Positions 8,249-15,555 of a DNA stretch of 22,115 nt are shown piece after piece; positions within the stretch are counted from its first letter, which is position 1; each line of letters starts with the position of its first letter. Source of the stretch: Alphaproteobacteria bacterium UBA4588 (lineage in GTDB: Bacteria; Pseudomonadota; Alphaproteobacteria; Puniceispirillales; Puniceispirillaceae); the NCBI GenBank assembly GCA_002387605.1, contig DGJU01000066.1, forward strand, positions 3,831-25,945, in the 5' to 3' direction. Under the pieces are notes generated by a model that had not been told where the DNA came from, did not search any database, and saw only the letters and a program-made list of their open reading frames with translations. A program made the position numbers and the translations under genes.

Positions 8249-9193
8249 ATGTTCAGATTACGGCTTCTTCCTGAAACGCCTGCCTTTGAATTCTTGAATA
8301 AGATGAATTTTGCGAGCGGCCTGTCAGTTTTGCTGGTGATAGGGTCTATCGGTTTGTTTTTCATTCAGGGGTTGAACCTTGGTATTGATTTCAGAGGTGG
8401 TATCCTTATTGAGGCGCAAAGCAGTCAAAAGGTTGATCTTGCTAAGGTGAGGGGGTCTCTTGGCAGTCTTGGTCTTGGCGATATGTCTATTCAGAGTTTT
8501 GGCACTGAGCGTGATATTCTGGTGCGTGTTCAGCGTCAGGAAGGCGATGAAAAAGCGCAAATCGTTGCGATTAATGCGATCACAACTGACCTTGGCAGTG
8601 ATTTTGAGATTCGCCGGACAGAGTTTGTCGGGCCAACCATTGGCGCAGAGCTGGCAGAAAAAGGTGTTTTGGCGGTTATCTGCGCGCTATTTGCCATCAT
8701 GGTCTATATTTGGTTCCGTTTCGAGTGGCAGTTTTCTCTCGCAGCCCTTATTGCTCTTAGTCATGATGTCATTACCACTATTGGCATTTTTGCCCTGACC
8801 AATTTTGAATTTAATCTGGCAACGGTCGCAGCTATCCTGACCATTGCTGGTTACTCCATTAATGATACGGTTGTTGTGTTTGACCGTGTGCGCGAAAATA
8901 TGCGGCGCTATAAATCATGGTCCCAGCCAGATATTTTGAACCGTTCCTTAAATGAAACGCTTGCCAGAACAGTGATGACATCCATCACGACAGCGCTTGC
9001 GCTGATTGCTATTGCGGTATTTGGCGGTGCTGTTTTGCGTGACTTTGCGCTTGCGATGCTGTGGGGTGTTGCTATCGGGACTTACTCATCTGTATTTATT
9101 GCTGTTGGGATTGTCTCGCGGTTTGATTTATCGCGCAGTGATGATGATAATTCTGTCCCCATCCCAGAATATGAGCGTGAAGGCAAAATATAG
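8249..9193 (+). CDS. secF: Protein translocase subunit SecF
   Basis: SecF forms the SecDF complex that supports late steps of Sec export in the inner membrane. The 314-residue protein has a first span (about 24-40), the LGIDFRGG signature (44-51), a periplasmic domain with EFVGPTIGAEL (125-135), and five further spans. The TM4 motif AGYSINDTVVVFDRVREN (200-217) contains the conserved Asp206 and Arg213 of the SecF family. A GGAAAG element precedes the ATG at 8249. The next gene begins 1 bp after the SecF stop, so it is almost certainly on the same transcript. Confidence 0.97.
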   Translation: MFRLRLLPETPAFEFLNKMNFASGLSVLLVIGSIGLFFIQGLNLGIDFRGGILIEAQSSQKVDLAKVRGSLGSLGLGDMSIQSFGTERDILVRVQRQEGDEKAQIVAINAITTDLGSDFEIRRTEFVGPTIGAELAEKGVLAVICALFAIMVYIWFRFEWQFSLAALIALSHDVITTIGIFALTNFEFNLATVAAILTIAGYSINDTVVVFDRVRENMRRYKSWSQPDILNRSLNETLARTVMTSITTALALIAIAVFGGAVLRDFALAMLWGVAIGTYSSVFIAVGIVSRFDLSRSDDDNSVPIPEYEREGKI

Positions 9194-9194
9194 C

Positions 9195-9599
9195 ATGTCA
9201 GACAGCCCTCATAAGCCGGCGATAACAGTTCAGGAATTTTCTGGTGATGCTGCTCTTCAGATTGTCCATAGCTATGGCGGCGGCGGATTTAGAATTACCA
9301 AAGAATCTTATGTCGGCTCTCAATTTATTATGTCTCGCCTAAGGCTGGATTGGTCTATTACGACTGCTGAAGACGTCACTTTTGAGGGTATAATGGCAAT
9401 GCTTGGTGATGAACGCCCCGATTTATTGCTGCTCGGTCTTGGCGAAGCGCCGATGACAAATCTTCCCGTCCTTGGCAAAGCATTATCGCAAGAAGGTGTT
9501 CGCCTTGAGGTCATGTCAACGCCTGCGGCGTGCCGGACATGGAATGTGATGGTGTCAGAAGGGCGGTCGGCTGCCGCTGGTCTTCTGGCAATCGACTAA
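9195..9599 (+). CDS. Mth938-like (DUF498) protein, NDUFAF3-related
   Basis: This small soluble protein of 134 residues matches the Mth938 / DUF498 / NDUFAF3 family in size and pattern. It has an early Gly-rich turn (SYGGGGFRIT), then SRLRLDW, a hydrophobic strand with LLLLGLGEAP, and a C-terminal STPAACRTWNVMVSEGRSAAAGLLAI segment. In mitochondria NDUFAF3 helps assemble complex I. The bacterial role is not firmly known. The ATG at 9195 lies 1 bp beyond the secF stop with GAAGGC about 10 bases upstream. An in-frame extension back to 9006 overlaps secF and is not credible. Placement directly behind secF is a recurrent alphaproteobacterial arrangement. Confidence 0.85.
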   Translation: MSDSPHKPAITVQEFSGDAALQIVHSYGGGGFRITKESYVGSQFIMSRLRLDWSITTAEDVTFEGIMAMLGDERPDLLLLGLGEAPMTNLPVLGKALSQEGVRLEVMSTPAACRTWNVMVSEGRSAAAGLLAID

Positions 9600-9611
9600 G
9601 GGGTTTTGGTT

Positions 9612-10280
9612 ATGGCAGGAACAGCTGCACCCTCACAGTGGCACCTCCTTCGTGATATTTCTGTATCCTATGCGCACTGCTTTATGTTTGTCTCACCTGC
9701 AATACGCGAGCCATTATGCACAGTGCTTTTGCTAGCGCTTGAACTTGAAAAAGCGCTTGTAAGTGAAGAGGTGATGATACGTCTTATTCGTATCCAATGG
9801 TGGGATGATGCCATTTCAGCAGGAACATCGCATCATGCACATCCCCTTATTCGCCAGATAATCACCTTAAAAGAGCAGGGAATTCTTACTGCTGAGTCCT
9901 TGGATGGGTTATGCGAGAGCTGGCGTAGCGCAGCAGAAGATAGAGATTGTCTGGCAGCGGCATGGCAGACAAGCATTGCCTGTCTAGCATCTATAATTGG
10001 GGCATCCAAAATTGGAGCCTCTAATATGAGTGGTAGCAACGATGAAATAGCCCGCAAAATTGGGGCTCAGATATGTCAGTCGCGGACACGCCAGCCCGTC
10101 ACCGCTCTTTCGCTAGATGACCGGCACGCTTTGATGCGTTCGGGCGCGATAAAGTCAGTCCTATCGGGTTTGAGTTTTATGGCTGTCCGCTCTAGCACTG
10201 AAAATAGCCCGCATCCCGATGATGACCCGCTATTCATCTTCAAGCTTTGCTGGCACTTACTGCTGCGCTCATCTGCATAA
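9612..10280 (+). CDS. Squalene/phytoene-synthase-like protein, NDUFAF6-related
   Basis: The 222-residue product resembles the squalene/phytoene synthase superfamily, specifically the NDUFAF6-like branch. It shows FVSPAIREPLCTVLLLALELEKA and then VSEEVMIRLIRIQWWDDAI (QWWDDA at 62-67), which corresponds to the first helix cluster of the fold. The second Asp-rich metal motif of true prenyl synthases is not apparent, so a catalytic role in carotenoid or hopanoid synthesis is doubtful. The ATG at 9612 is chosen because AAGGGG sits 8 bases upstream; an upstream in-frame TTG has no such support. It is somewhat short for the family and ends convergently 35 bp before trmFO. The pairing with the preceding NDUFAF3-like gene suggests a shared role, by inference in respiratory complex I maturation. 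Confidence 0.7.
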   Translation: MAGTAAPSQWHLLRDISVSYAHCFMFVSPAIREPLCTVLLLALELEKALVSEEVMIRLIRIQWWDDAISAGTSHHAHPLIRQIITLKEQGILTAESLDGLCESWRSAAEDRDCLAAAWQTSIACLASIIGASKIGASNMSGSNDEIARKIGAQICQSRTRQPVTALSLDDRHALMRSGAIKSVLSGLSFMAVRSSTENSPHPDDDPLFIFKLCWHLLLRSSA

Positions 10281-10315
10281 GGCTTTATTAAAACACGCGA
10301 AAAACCCTGAAAACC

Positions 10316-11719
10316 CTAGCCAATATGGGCAAGCTCTTCAGGCAGTGTCACATTTGCCCATTTTGCGAGTGATGAAAGTGCCCGGCCAGCATAGGCTGCT
10401 TTGCGGTCACGGCCGCGTAGCTTGCGGGGTTTCTTCCCCTCAACTGTGACCATCTCTAACGGCGGGAATAGCCCAAAATTCACATTCATTGGCTGAAAGC
10501 TGTCAGCCATTGCGCCGCCTGTCAGATGGCTAAGCAAGGCGCCATGGGCTGTATCAATTGGCGGTGCCTGCCAGTCCAAACCAAGCAAGTCAGATGCTGC
10601 CATCTGTCCTGTCATGCCGCCAATTGCAGCAGATTCAATATAGCCCTCAACGCCTGTAATCTGACCAGCAAACCGCAGGGCAGGGCGCGCCTTCAGGCGT
10701 AATTGCTCATCTAACAAGCGCGGTGAATTAATAAAGGTGTTTCTGTGTAAGCCGCCAAGACGGGCAAATTGTGCGCCCTCTAGCCCCGGTATCATCTGGA
10801 AAATACGGACCTGTTCGGCATATTTCAGCTTGGTCTGGAACCCAACCATATTAAAAAGAGTGCCAAGCTTATTATCCTGGCGTAATTGCACAACCGCATA
10901 GGGCCGCGAGCCATCATGGCTGTTAGTCAGGCCAACAGGTTTCATCGGTCCAAATCGCAACGTCTGCTCGCCGCGTTCTGCCATAACCTCAACCGGCATA
11001 CAGCCATCAAAATAGGGGGTGTTTTCTTCCCATTCTCGGAATGACATTTTATCACCCGCCAGCATTTCAGAGATGAAGCTGTGATACTGCTCTTCGGTCA
11101 TCGGACAGTTTATATAGTCTTTGCCATCACCGCCATCATGGGTTTTGTCATAACGTGACTGGAACCATGCAACATCCATATTTATACTATCAACATGTAG
11201 AATGGGCGCAATAGCGTCAAAAAAGGCAAGGTCATCTTCGCCCGTTAGCCCCCGAATGCCCTCAGCCAAAGAAGGTGAAGTCAACGGGCCGGTAGCAATA
11301 ATCGTCTGTCCCCACTCTTCAGGGGGAAGCCCTGCGACTTCCTCGCGGATAAGGGTTATATTGGGATGTGCAGTAATGGCGCGTTGCACGCCTTGGGAAA
11401 ATAAATCTCTGTCAACAGCAAGTGCGCCGCCTGCCGGAACCCGCGCCTTATCTGCCTCTGCCATGATAACAGAATTCAGCATCCTCATTTCCGCATGAAG
11501 AACGCCAACCGCATTTGCACTCGCATCATCTGAGCGGAACGAATTTGAGCATACTAATTCAGCAAGATTTTCAGTTTCATGCACATCAGTCTTACGCACA
11601 GGGCGCATTTCATGCAAAGCAACCGACACGCCCATTTCTGCAGCCTGCCATGCAGCTTCAGAGCCAGCAAGGCCGCCGCCAATGATATGTAGTAGGGGAG
11701 GAGATATTTTATCTGTCAT
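10316..11719 (-). CDS. trmFO: Methylenetetrahydrofolate-tRNA-(uracil-54-C5)-methyltransferase TrmFO
   Basis: TrmFO is a folate- and FAD-dependent enzyme that makes ribothymidine at position 54 of the tRNA T loop, used in place of the SAM-dependent TrmA. The 467-residue protein starts with an FAD-binding loop, HIIGGGLAGSEAAWQ (11-25). Conserved HEMRP and ELVCSNSFRSD (Cys57) follow. Further on are NCPMTEEQYHSF and PYFDGCMPVEVMAERG (Cys240). The two cysteines probably correspond to the functional pair described for the Bacillus enzyme. RFGPMKPVGL and the late GLDWQAPP region also fit. It begins 5 bp after the uvrA stop on the same strand and is likely co-transcribed with it. GidA/MnmG is a larger relative and is excluded by length. 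Confidence 0.96.
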   Translation of the reverse strand: MTDKISPPLLHIIGGGLAGSEAAWQAAEMGVSVALHEMRPVRKTDVHETENLAELVCSNSFRSDDASANAVGVLHAEMRMLNSVIMAEADKARVPAGGALAVDRDLFSQGVQRAITAHPNITLIREEVAGLPPEEWGQTIIATGPLTSPSLAEGIRGLTGEDDLAFFDAIAPILHVDSINMDVAWFQSRYDKTHDGGDGKDYINCPMTEEQYHSFISEMLAGDKMSFREWEENTPYFDGCMPVEVMAERGEQTLRFGPMKPVGLTNSHDGSRPYAVVQLRQDNKLGTLFNMVGFQTKLKYAEQVRIFQMIPGLEGAQFARLGGLHRNTFINSPRLLDEQLRLKARPALRFAGQITGVEGYIESAAIGGMTGQMAASDLLGLDWQAPPIDTAHGALLSHLTGGAMADSFQPMNVNFGLFPPLEMVTVEGKKPRKLRGRDRKAAYAGRALSSLAKWANVTLPEELAHIG

Positions 11720-11724
11720 AACGC

Positions 11725-14598
11725 TTAGGATACCTGTTTTGTGCGATCTTGGGAAGCGGCAAGAGCCCGCGCAAGATATTGACCTGTATAGGATTCAGCA
11801 ACTGCAGCAATATCTTCTGGCGTGCCTGTTGCAACAACCTGTCCGCCACCATCACCGCCTTCTGGCCCCATATCAATAACGTAATCAGCTGTCTTTATCA
11901 CATCGAGATTATGTTCGATAACGATAACAGTATTGCCGCCCTCTACCAATTCCTGAAGCACCTCTAGTAATTTGGCAATATCGGCAAAATGAAGTCCGGT
12001 TGTTGGCTCATCAAGAATGTAAATCGTCTTTCCTGTCGCCCGGCGGGAAAGCTCTTTTGAGAGTTTTACACGCTGTGCCTCACCGCCAGATAAGGTTGTT
12101 GCTTGCTGGCCTATGCGCACATAGCCAAGCCCAACACGCACCATTGTCTGTAGCTTGTCACGAATAGATGGAACAGCCTTGAAATAGCCAACACCTTCTT
12201 CAACTGTCATATCAAGAATGTCTGCTATCGACTTGTCTCTCCACCTTATTTCTAGTGTTTCACGATTATATCTTTTGCCTTTGCAGGTATCGCATGTCAC
12301 ATAGACGTCAGGCAGAAAATGCATTTCGATCTTAATAACGCCGTCCCCTTGGCAGGCCTCGCACCGGCCGCCTTTGACATTGAAAGAAAACCGTCCTGGG
12401 GCATAGCCGCGTGTCCGGGATTCTGGCAAGCCGGAAAACCATTCCCTGATAGGGGTAAATGCCCCTGTATAGGTGGCTGGGTTGGAGCGCGGCGTCCGCC
12501 CAATCGGAGACTGGTCAATATCAACAACCTTATCCAACAGCTCAAGGCCAACAATATCTGTATAGGGCGCCGGAAGCTCGCGCGCTTTATGCAGTTTTCG
12601 TGACAAGGCCTTCCAGAGTGTTTCAAGAACAAGTGTCGATTTTCCGCCGCCCGAAACACCTGTCACACAGGTAAAGACCCCAAGCGGGAAGGAGACTGTT
12701 ACATCTTGCAGATTATTACCGGTTGCGCCTTTAAGAGTTATCTGGCGCTTTTTTGTTATTTTTCTGCGGTGTGCCGGAATAGCGATTTCCTTGGCACCAC
12801 TGAGATATTGACCCGTGACTGAGGCAGGGTTTGCCGATATTTCGCTGGCGGTGCCTGACGCAACAACAACCCCGCCATGAATCCCCGCCCCCGGGCCCAT
12901 ATCGACCACATAGTCGGCCGCCCGAATAGCATCTTCATCATGTTCAACAACAAGAACTGTATTACCAAGGTCACGCAATCTGACGAGTGTTGATAGCAGG
13001 CGGTCATTATCGCGCTGATGCAGCCCAATAGACGGCTCATCAAGGACATATAACACACCCGTCAGGCCTGAGCCGATTTGAGATGCCAATCTAATACGTT
13101 GAGATTCGCCGCCCGATAATGTGCCTGAATTGCGTGATAAGTTTAGATAGCGCAGGCCAACATTGCCTAAAAAGCCAAGGCGTTCATTGATTTCCTTTAA
13201 AATACGGCTGGCAATCTCATTATCCTGTGCCGACAGGCTTTCATTCAAATCAGCAAACCATTCCAGTGCATCCCCGATAGCAAGGGCAGAGACCTCCGAG
13301 ATGTCTTTTTCCGCAACACGAACGGCAAGGGCTTCAGGCTTTAGGCGTTTGCCATGACAGCTATCGCAAGGATGCTGCGCCCGGAATTTTTCAAGCTCAT
13401 CGCGCACCCAGTTAGAATCAGTCTCACGATAGCGCCGCGCAAGGTTAGGCATAATACCTTCAAACGGCTTGGTTGTGCGGTAAGAGCGCAACCCGTCATC
13501 ATAGACCATCTCAACAGGAGTTTTGCCGCTTCCCTGTAACAGCAACGCCTGCACATCATCAGGTAGTTTGTTAAAACTGACATCAAGAGAAAAGGTAAAG
13601 CTGCGCGCAAGGCTTTCCAGTGTTTGGATATAGTAGCGCGAAGATGAGTTTGCCCACGGCGCCAGAGCGCCATCACGTAACGATAACGAGCTGTCTGGGA
13701 CAATCAGCTGATTGTCAAAATGGGCAGTCATGCCAAGGCCATCACATGCCGGGCATGCGCCAAACGGATTGTTGAATGAAAACAGGCGCGGCTCAACTTC
13801 ATCAATGGTAAAACCAGACACAGGACAGGCAAATCGTGCTGAAAAGACCGTACGAACATCTGTTTTTGCATCAACCGCATAAACAAGCCCGTCAGCCAGC
13901 TCAAGAGCTGTTTCCAGAGAATCAGCAAGCCGCGTTGCCAGGCTATCCTGATCGCCCTTGATAATCACCCGATCTACAATGATATCAATGTCATGTTTCC
14001 GCTTTTTATCAAGCTCGGGCGGCGTATCAAGGTCATGCATTTCACCATCTATACGCGCACGGCTAAAGCCGCGTTGCAAAAGAGCTGCCATATCTTTTTT
14101 ATATTCGCCCTTACGCCCCCGCACGACAGGCGCCATGAGATAAAGCCGCGTACCATCTTCCATTGCAAGCAGGGCATCAACCATCTGACTAACAGTCTGA
14201 GAGGTAATGGGAAGGCCAGTTGCTGGCGAGTAGGGGATACCAACACGTGCCCATAACAGCCGCATATAGTCATATATTTCAGTGACAGTCCCGACTGTTG
14301 AGCGCGGGTTACGAGAGGTTGTTTTCTGTTCAATGGAAATGGCCGGCGACAGGCCTTCTATAAGGTCAACATCGGGCTTCTGCATCATTTCCAGAAACTG
14401 ACGGGCATAAGCAGATAATGATTCAACATACCGGCGCTGCCCTTCGGCATATATCGTATCAAAGGCAAGGCTTGATTTTCCAGAGCCGGACAGGCCCGTT
14501 AAAACAACAAGCTTATCGCGCGGCAGGTCAATAGATACATCTTTGAGATTATGTTCACGTGCCCCGCGTACAGAAATAACTCTTTGTTTTTCTTCCAT
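11725..14598 (-). CDS. uvrA: UvrABC excinuclease subunit A
   Basis: UvrA is the dimeric damage-scanning ATPase of nucleotide excision repair and loads UvrB at lesions. The 957-residue protein has two ABC modules. The first has Walker A GLSGSGKSS (35-43), signature LSGGESQRIRLA and Walker B VLYVLDEPSIGLH. The second has GVSGGGKST, LSGGEAQRVKLS and TIYILDEPTTGLH. The C-terminal zinc module CEACQGDG...CDTCKG is intact. The first zinc module reads CPVSGF...CPACDG, so one of its four cysteines is Ser, a variant I recall as common in alphaproteobacteria. AGAGGCAGGA precedes the ATG. It is divergent from ssb. I see no exact alphaproteobacterial SOS box in the shared intergenic region. Confidence 0.98.
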   Translation of the reverse strand: MEEKQRVISVRGAREHNLKDVSIDLPRDKLVVLTGLSGSGKSSLAFDTIYAEGQRRYVESLSAYARQFLEMMQKPDVDLIEGLSPAISIEQKTTSRNPRSTVGTVTEIYDYMRLLWARVGIPYSPATGLPITSQTVSQMVDALLAMEDGTRLYLMAPVVRGRKGEYKKDMAALLQRGFSRARIDGEMHDLDTPPELDKKRKHDIDIIVDRVIIKGDQDSLATRLADSLETALELADGLVYAVDAKTDVRTVFSARFACPVSGFTIDEVEPRLFSFNNPFGACPACDGLGMTAHFDNQLIVPDSSLSLRDGALAPWANSSSRYYIQTLESLARSFTFSLDVSFNKLPDDVQALLLQGSGKTPVEMVYDDGLRSYRTTKPFEGIMPNLARRYRETDSNWVRDELEKFRAQHPCDSCHGKRLKPEALAVRVAEKDISEVSALAIGDALEWFADLNESLSAQDNEIASRILKEINERLGFLGNVGLRYLNLSRNSGTLSGGESQRIRLASQIGSGLTGVLYVLDEPSIGLHQRDNDRLLSTLVRLRDLGNTVLVVEHDEDAIRAADYVVDMGPGAGIHGGVVVASGTASEISANPASVTGQYLSGAKEIAIPAHRRKITKKRQITLKGATGNNLQDVTVSFPLGVFTCVTGVSGGGKSTLVLETLWKALSRKLHKARELPAPYTDIVGLELLDKVVDIDQSPIGRTPRSNPATYTGAFTPIREWFSGLPESRTRGYAPGRFSFNVKGGRCEACQGDGVIKIEMHFLPDVYVTCDTCKGKRYNRETLEIRWRDKSIADILDMTVEEGVGYFKAVPSIRDKLQTMVRVGLGYVRIGQQATTLSGGEAQRVKLSKELSRRATGKTIYILDEPTTGLHFADIAKLLEVLQELVEGGNTVIVIEHNLDVIKTADYVIDMGPEGGDGGGQVVATGTPEDIAAVAESYTGQYLARALAASQDRTKQVS

Positions 14599-14861
14599 TC
14601 CTGCCTCTTACACCTGACGTGAAAATACACCCCTTACGTGCGAGGAAAGAGTCCTATCACGCCTACCAACATGGTGCTTCTGACCCTATATAATCACTTA
14701 TCGACCTGATATCCATCTGAGGACGAAAAAAACCATCGGAAAAGTCTTCTTTGAGATATGATATGTGTTACTGTGATGTCTCATTTAGGGGAGCTGGAAC
14801 CGCCACGGGGCGAACCGCTTCTTCACGAGACTAACCTTTTTGCAAGGGAGATGGATTTTCA
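14599..14861. promoter_or_regulatory. uvrA-ssb divergent intergenic region
   Basis: This 263-bp gap must hold promoters for uvrA (leftward) and ssb (rightward). It contains an AT-rich TATAAT at 14689-14694 with no good -35 element at the usual distance on either strand, and a TTGAGA at 14751-14756 with only a poor -10 beyond it. Two GAAC words near 14797-14815 are separated by 11 bases rather than the 7 of the GAAC-N7-GAAC SOS operator. The ssb ribosome site AAGGGAG (14844-14850) is clear. Exact promoters cannot be assigned by eye. Confidence 0.4.
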
Positions 14862-15344
14862 ATGGCAGGCAGCGTGAACAAAGTGATTCTGATCGGTAAC
14901 CTCGGCAAGGATCCAGACGTAAGAAGCACTCAGGACGGCATGAAAATTGTAAATCTTGCCATTGCGACATCAGAGCGCTGGAAGGATAAAAATTCCGGCG
15001 AACAGCGCGAAAAAACAGAATGGCATCGCGTCGTTATCTTTAATGAAAACCTTGCTCGGCTTGCAGAACAATATCTGCGCAAAGGCAGCACGGTTTATAT
15101 TGAAGGTCAGCTTCAAACCCGTAAATGGACAGACCAGCAGGGCGCCGAAAAATATACAACAGAAATCGTGCTGCAACGCTATCGTGGCGAGATGACATTT
15201 ATTGGCGGGCGTTCTGATAGTGGCCAGCCTCCTGCTGATGACAGTATGGGGGGCGGCTTTGGCGGCGGCGGCGGTGTTAGCACCGGTACAACACCCCCAC
15301 CAATGGCTGGTAGTGACAATATTGATGATGATATCCCGTTCTAG
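14862..15344 (+). CDS. ssb: Single-stranded DNA-binding protein
   Basis: SSB coats single-stranded DNA during replication, recombination and repair and recruits partners through its C-terminal tip. The 160-residue product has an OB-fold domain (about 1-112) starting MAGSVNKVILIGNLGKDPDVR. It includes the TEWHRVVIF strand and the YIEGQLQTRKW segment with aromatic residues used for DNA stacking. A Gly-rich flexible linker follows (GGGFGGGGGV), then the acidic tip DDDIPF, which matches the partner-binding consensus. AAGGGAG lies 11 bases before the ATG. It is divergent from uvrA, a common repair-gene pairing, and is closed by a strong terminator before gyrA. Confidence 0.98.
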   Translation: MAGSVNKVILIGNLGKDPDVRSTQDGMKIVNLAIATSERWKDKNSGEQREKTEWHRVVIFNENLARLAEQYLRKGSTVYIEGQLQTRKWTDQQGAEKYTTEIVLQRYRGEMTFIGGRSDSGQPPADDSMGGGFGGGGGVSTGTTPPPMAGSDNIDDDIPF

Positions 15345-15359
15345 GGTAGCGTTCCAAAA

Positions 15360-15378
15360 TAGGGCGTTTTTTGCCCTA
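15360..15378 (+). repeat. Short hairpin with T-rich loop downstream of ssb
   Basis: TAGGGC pairs with GCCCTA around a GTTTTTT loop, 15 bp after the ssb stop. The T run lies in the loop instead of after the stem, so it is not a canonical intrinsic terminator. The segment TTTTTTGCCCT recurs at 15427-15437, where the T run serves the main terminator. Confidence 0.5.
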
Positions 15379-15396
15379 AATCAGTAAAATATTAGC

Positions 15397-15432
15397 AAGG
15401 CACACCCTATCGATGAGTGTGCCTTCTTTTTT
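15397..15432 (+). terminator. Intrinsic terminator of ssb
   Basis: A perfect 9-bp stem is formed by AAGGCACAC (15397-15405) and GTGTGCCTT (15417-15425) with an 11-base loop. It is followed by CTTTTTT (15426-15432). Stem and T tract fit a rho-independent terminator that separates ssb from gyrA. Confidence 0.92.
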
Positions 15433-15496
15433 GCCCTGAAAAATGTAAAATAAACCACTTTTTAACCACAATATCTGGTGTTTGAGGGGTAGCCTA

Positions 15497-15505
15497 TGGT
15501 ATAAA
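15497..15505 (+). promoter_or_regulatory. Candidate extended -10 promoter for gyrA
   Basis: TGGTATAAA is an extended -10 element (TG, one base, TATAAA). No strong -35 is seen 16-18 bases upstream, which extended -10 promoters can tolerate. Initiation a few bases downstream would give a leader of about 45 bases to the TTG start at 15556. It would also place the longer in-frame TTG at 15508 too close to the transcript start to be used. Confidence 0.45.
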
Positions 15506-15555
15506 TATTGAAATATGGCATGCTAGTACTGGCAGCCCACAGAGGAGTTTTTTGT

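Noticed and set aside
9006..9194. Extension of the Mth938-like frame into secF
   Set aside because: It overlaps the secF coding region in another frame, and the family N-terminus fits ATG 9195.
12297..14333. Several open frames of 60-120 codons across uvrA on both strands
   Set aside because: They are shadows of the uvrA frame, which is full length with all motifs intact.
14797..14815. SOS box for uvrA/ssb
   Set aside because: The GAAC words are separated by 11 bases instead of 7, so the LexA consensus is not met.
15508..15555. Longer gyrA frame from TTG 15508
   Set aside because: It begins within a few bases of the likely extended -10 promoter and has no ribosome site; AGAGGAG points to TTG 15556.
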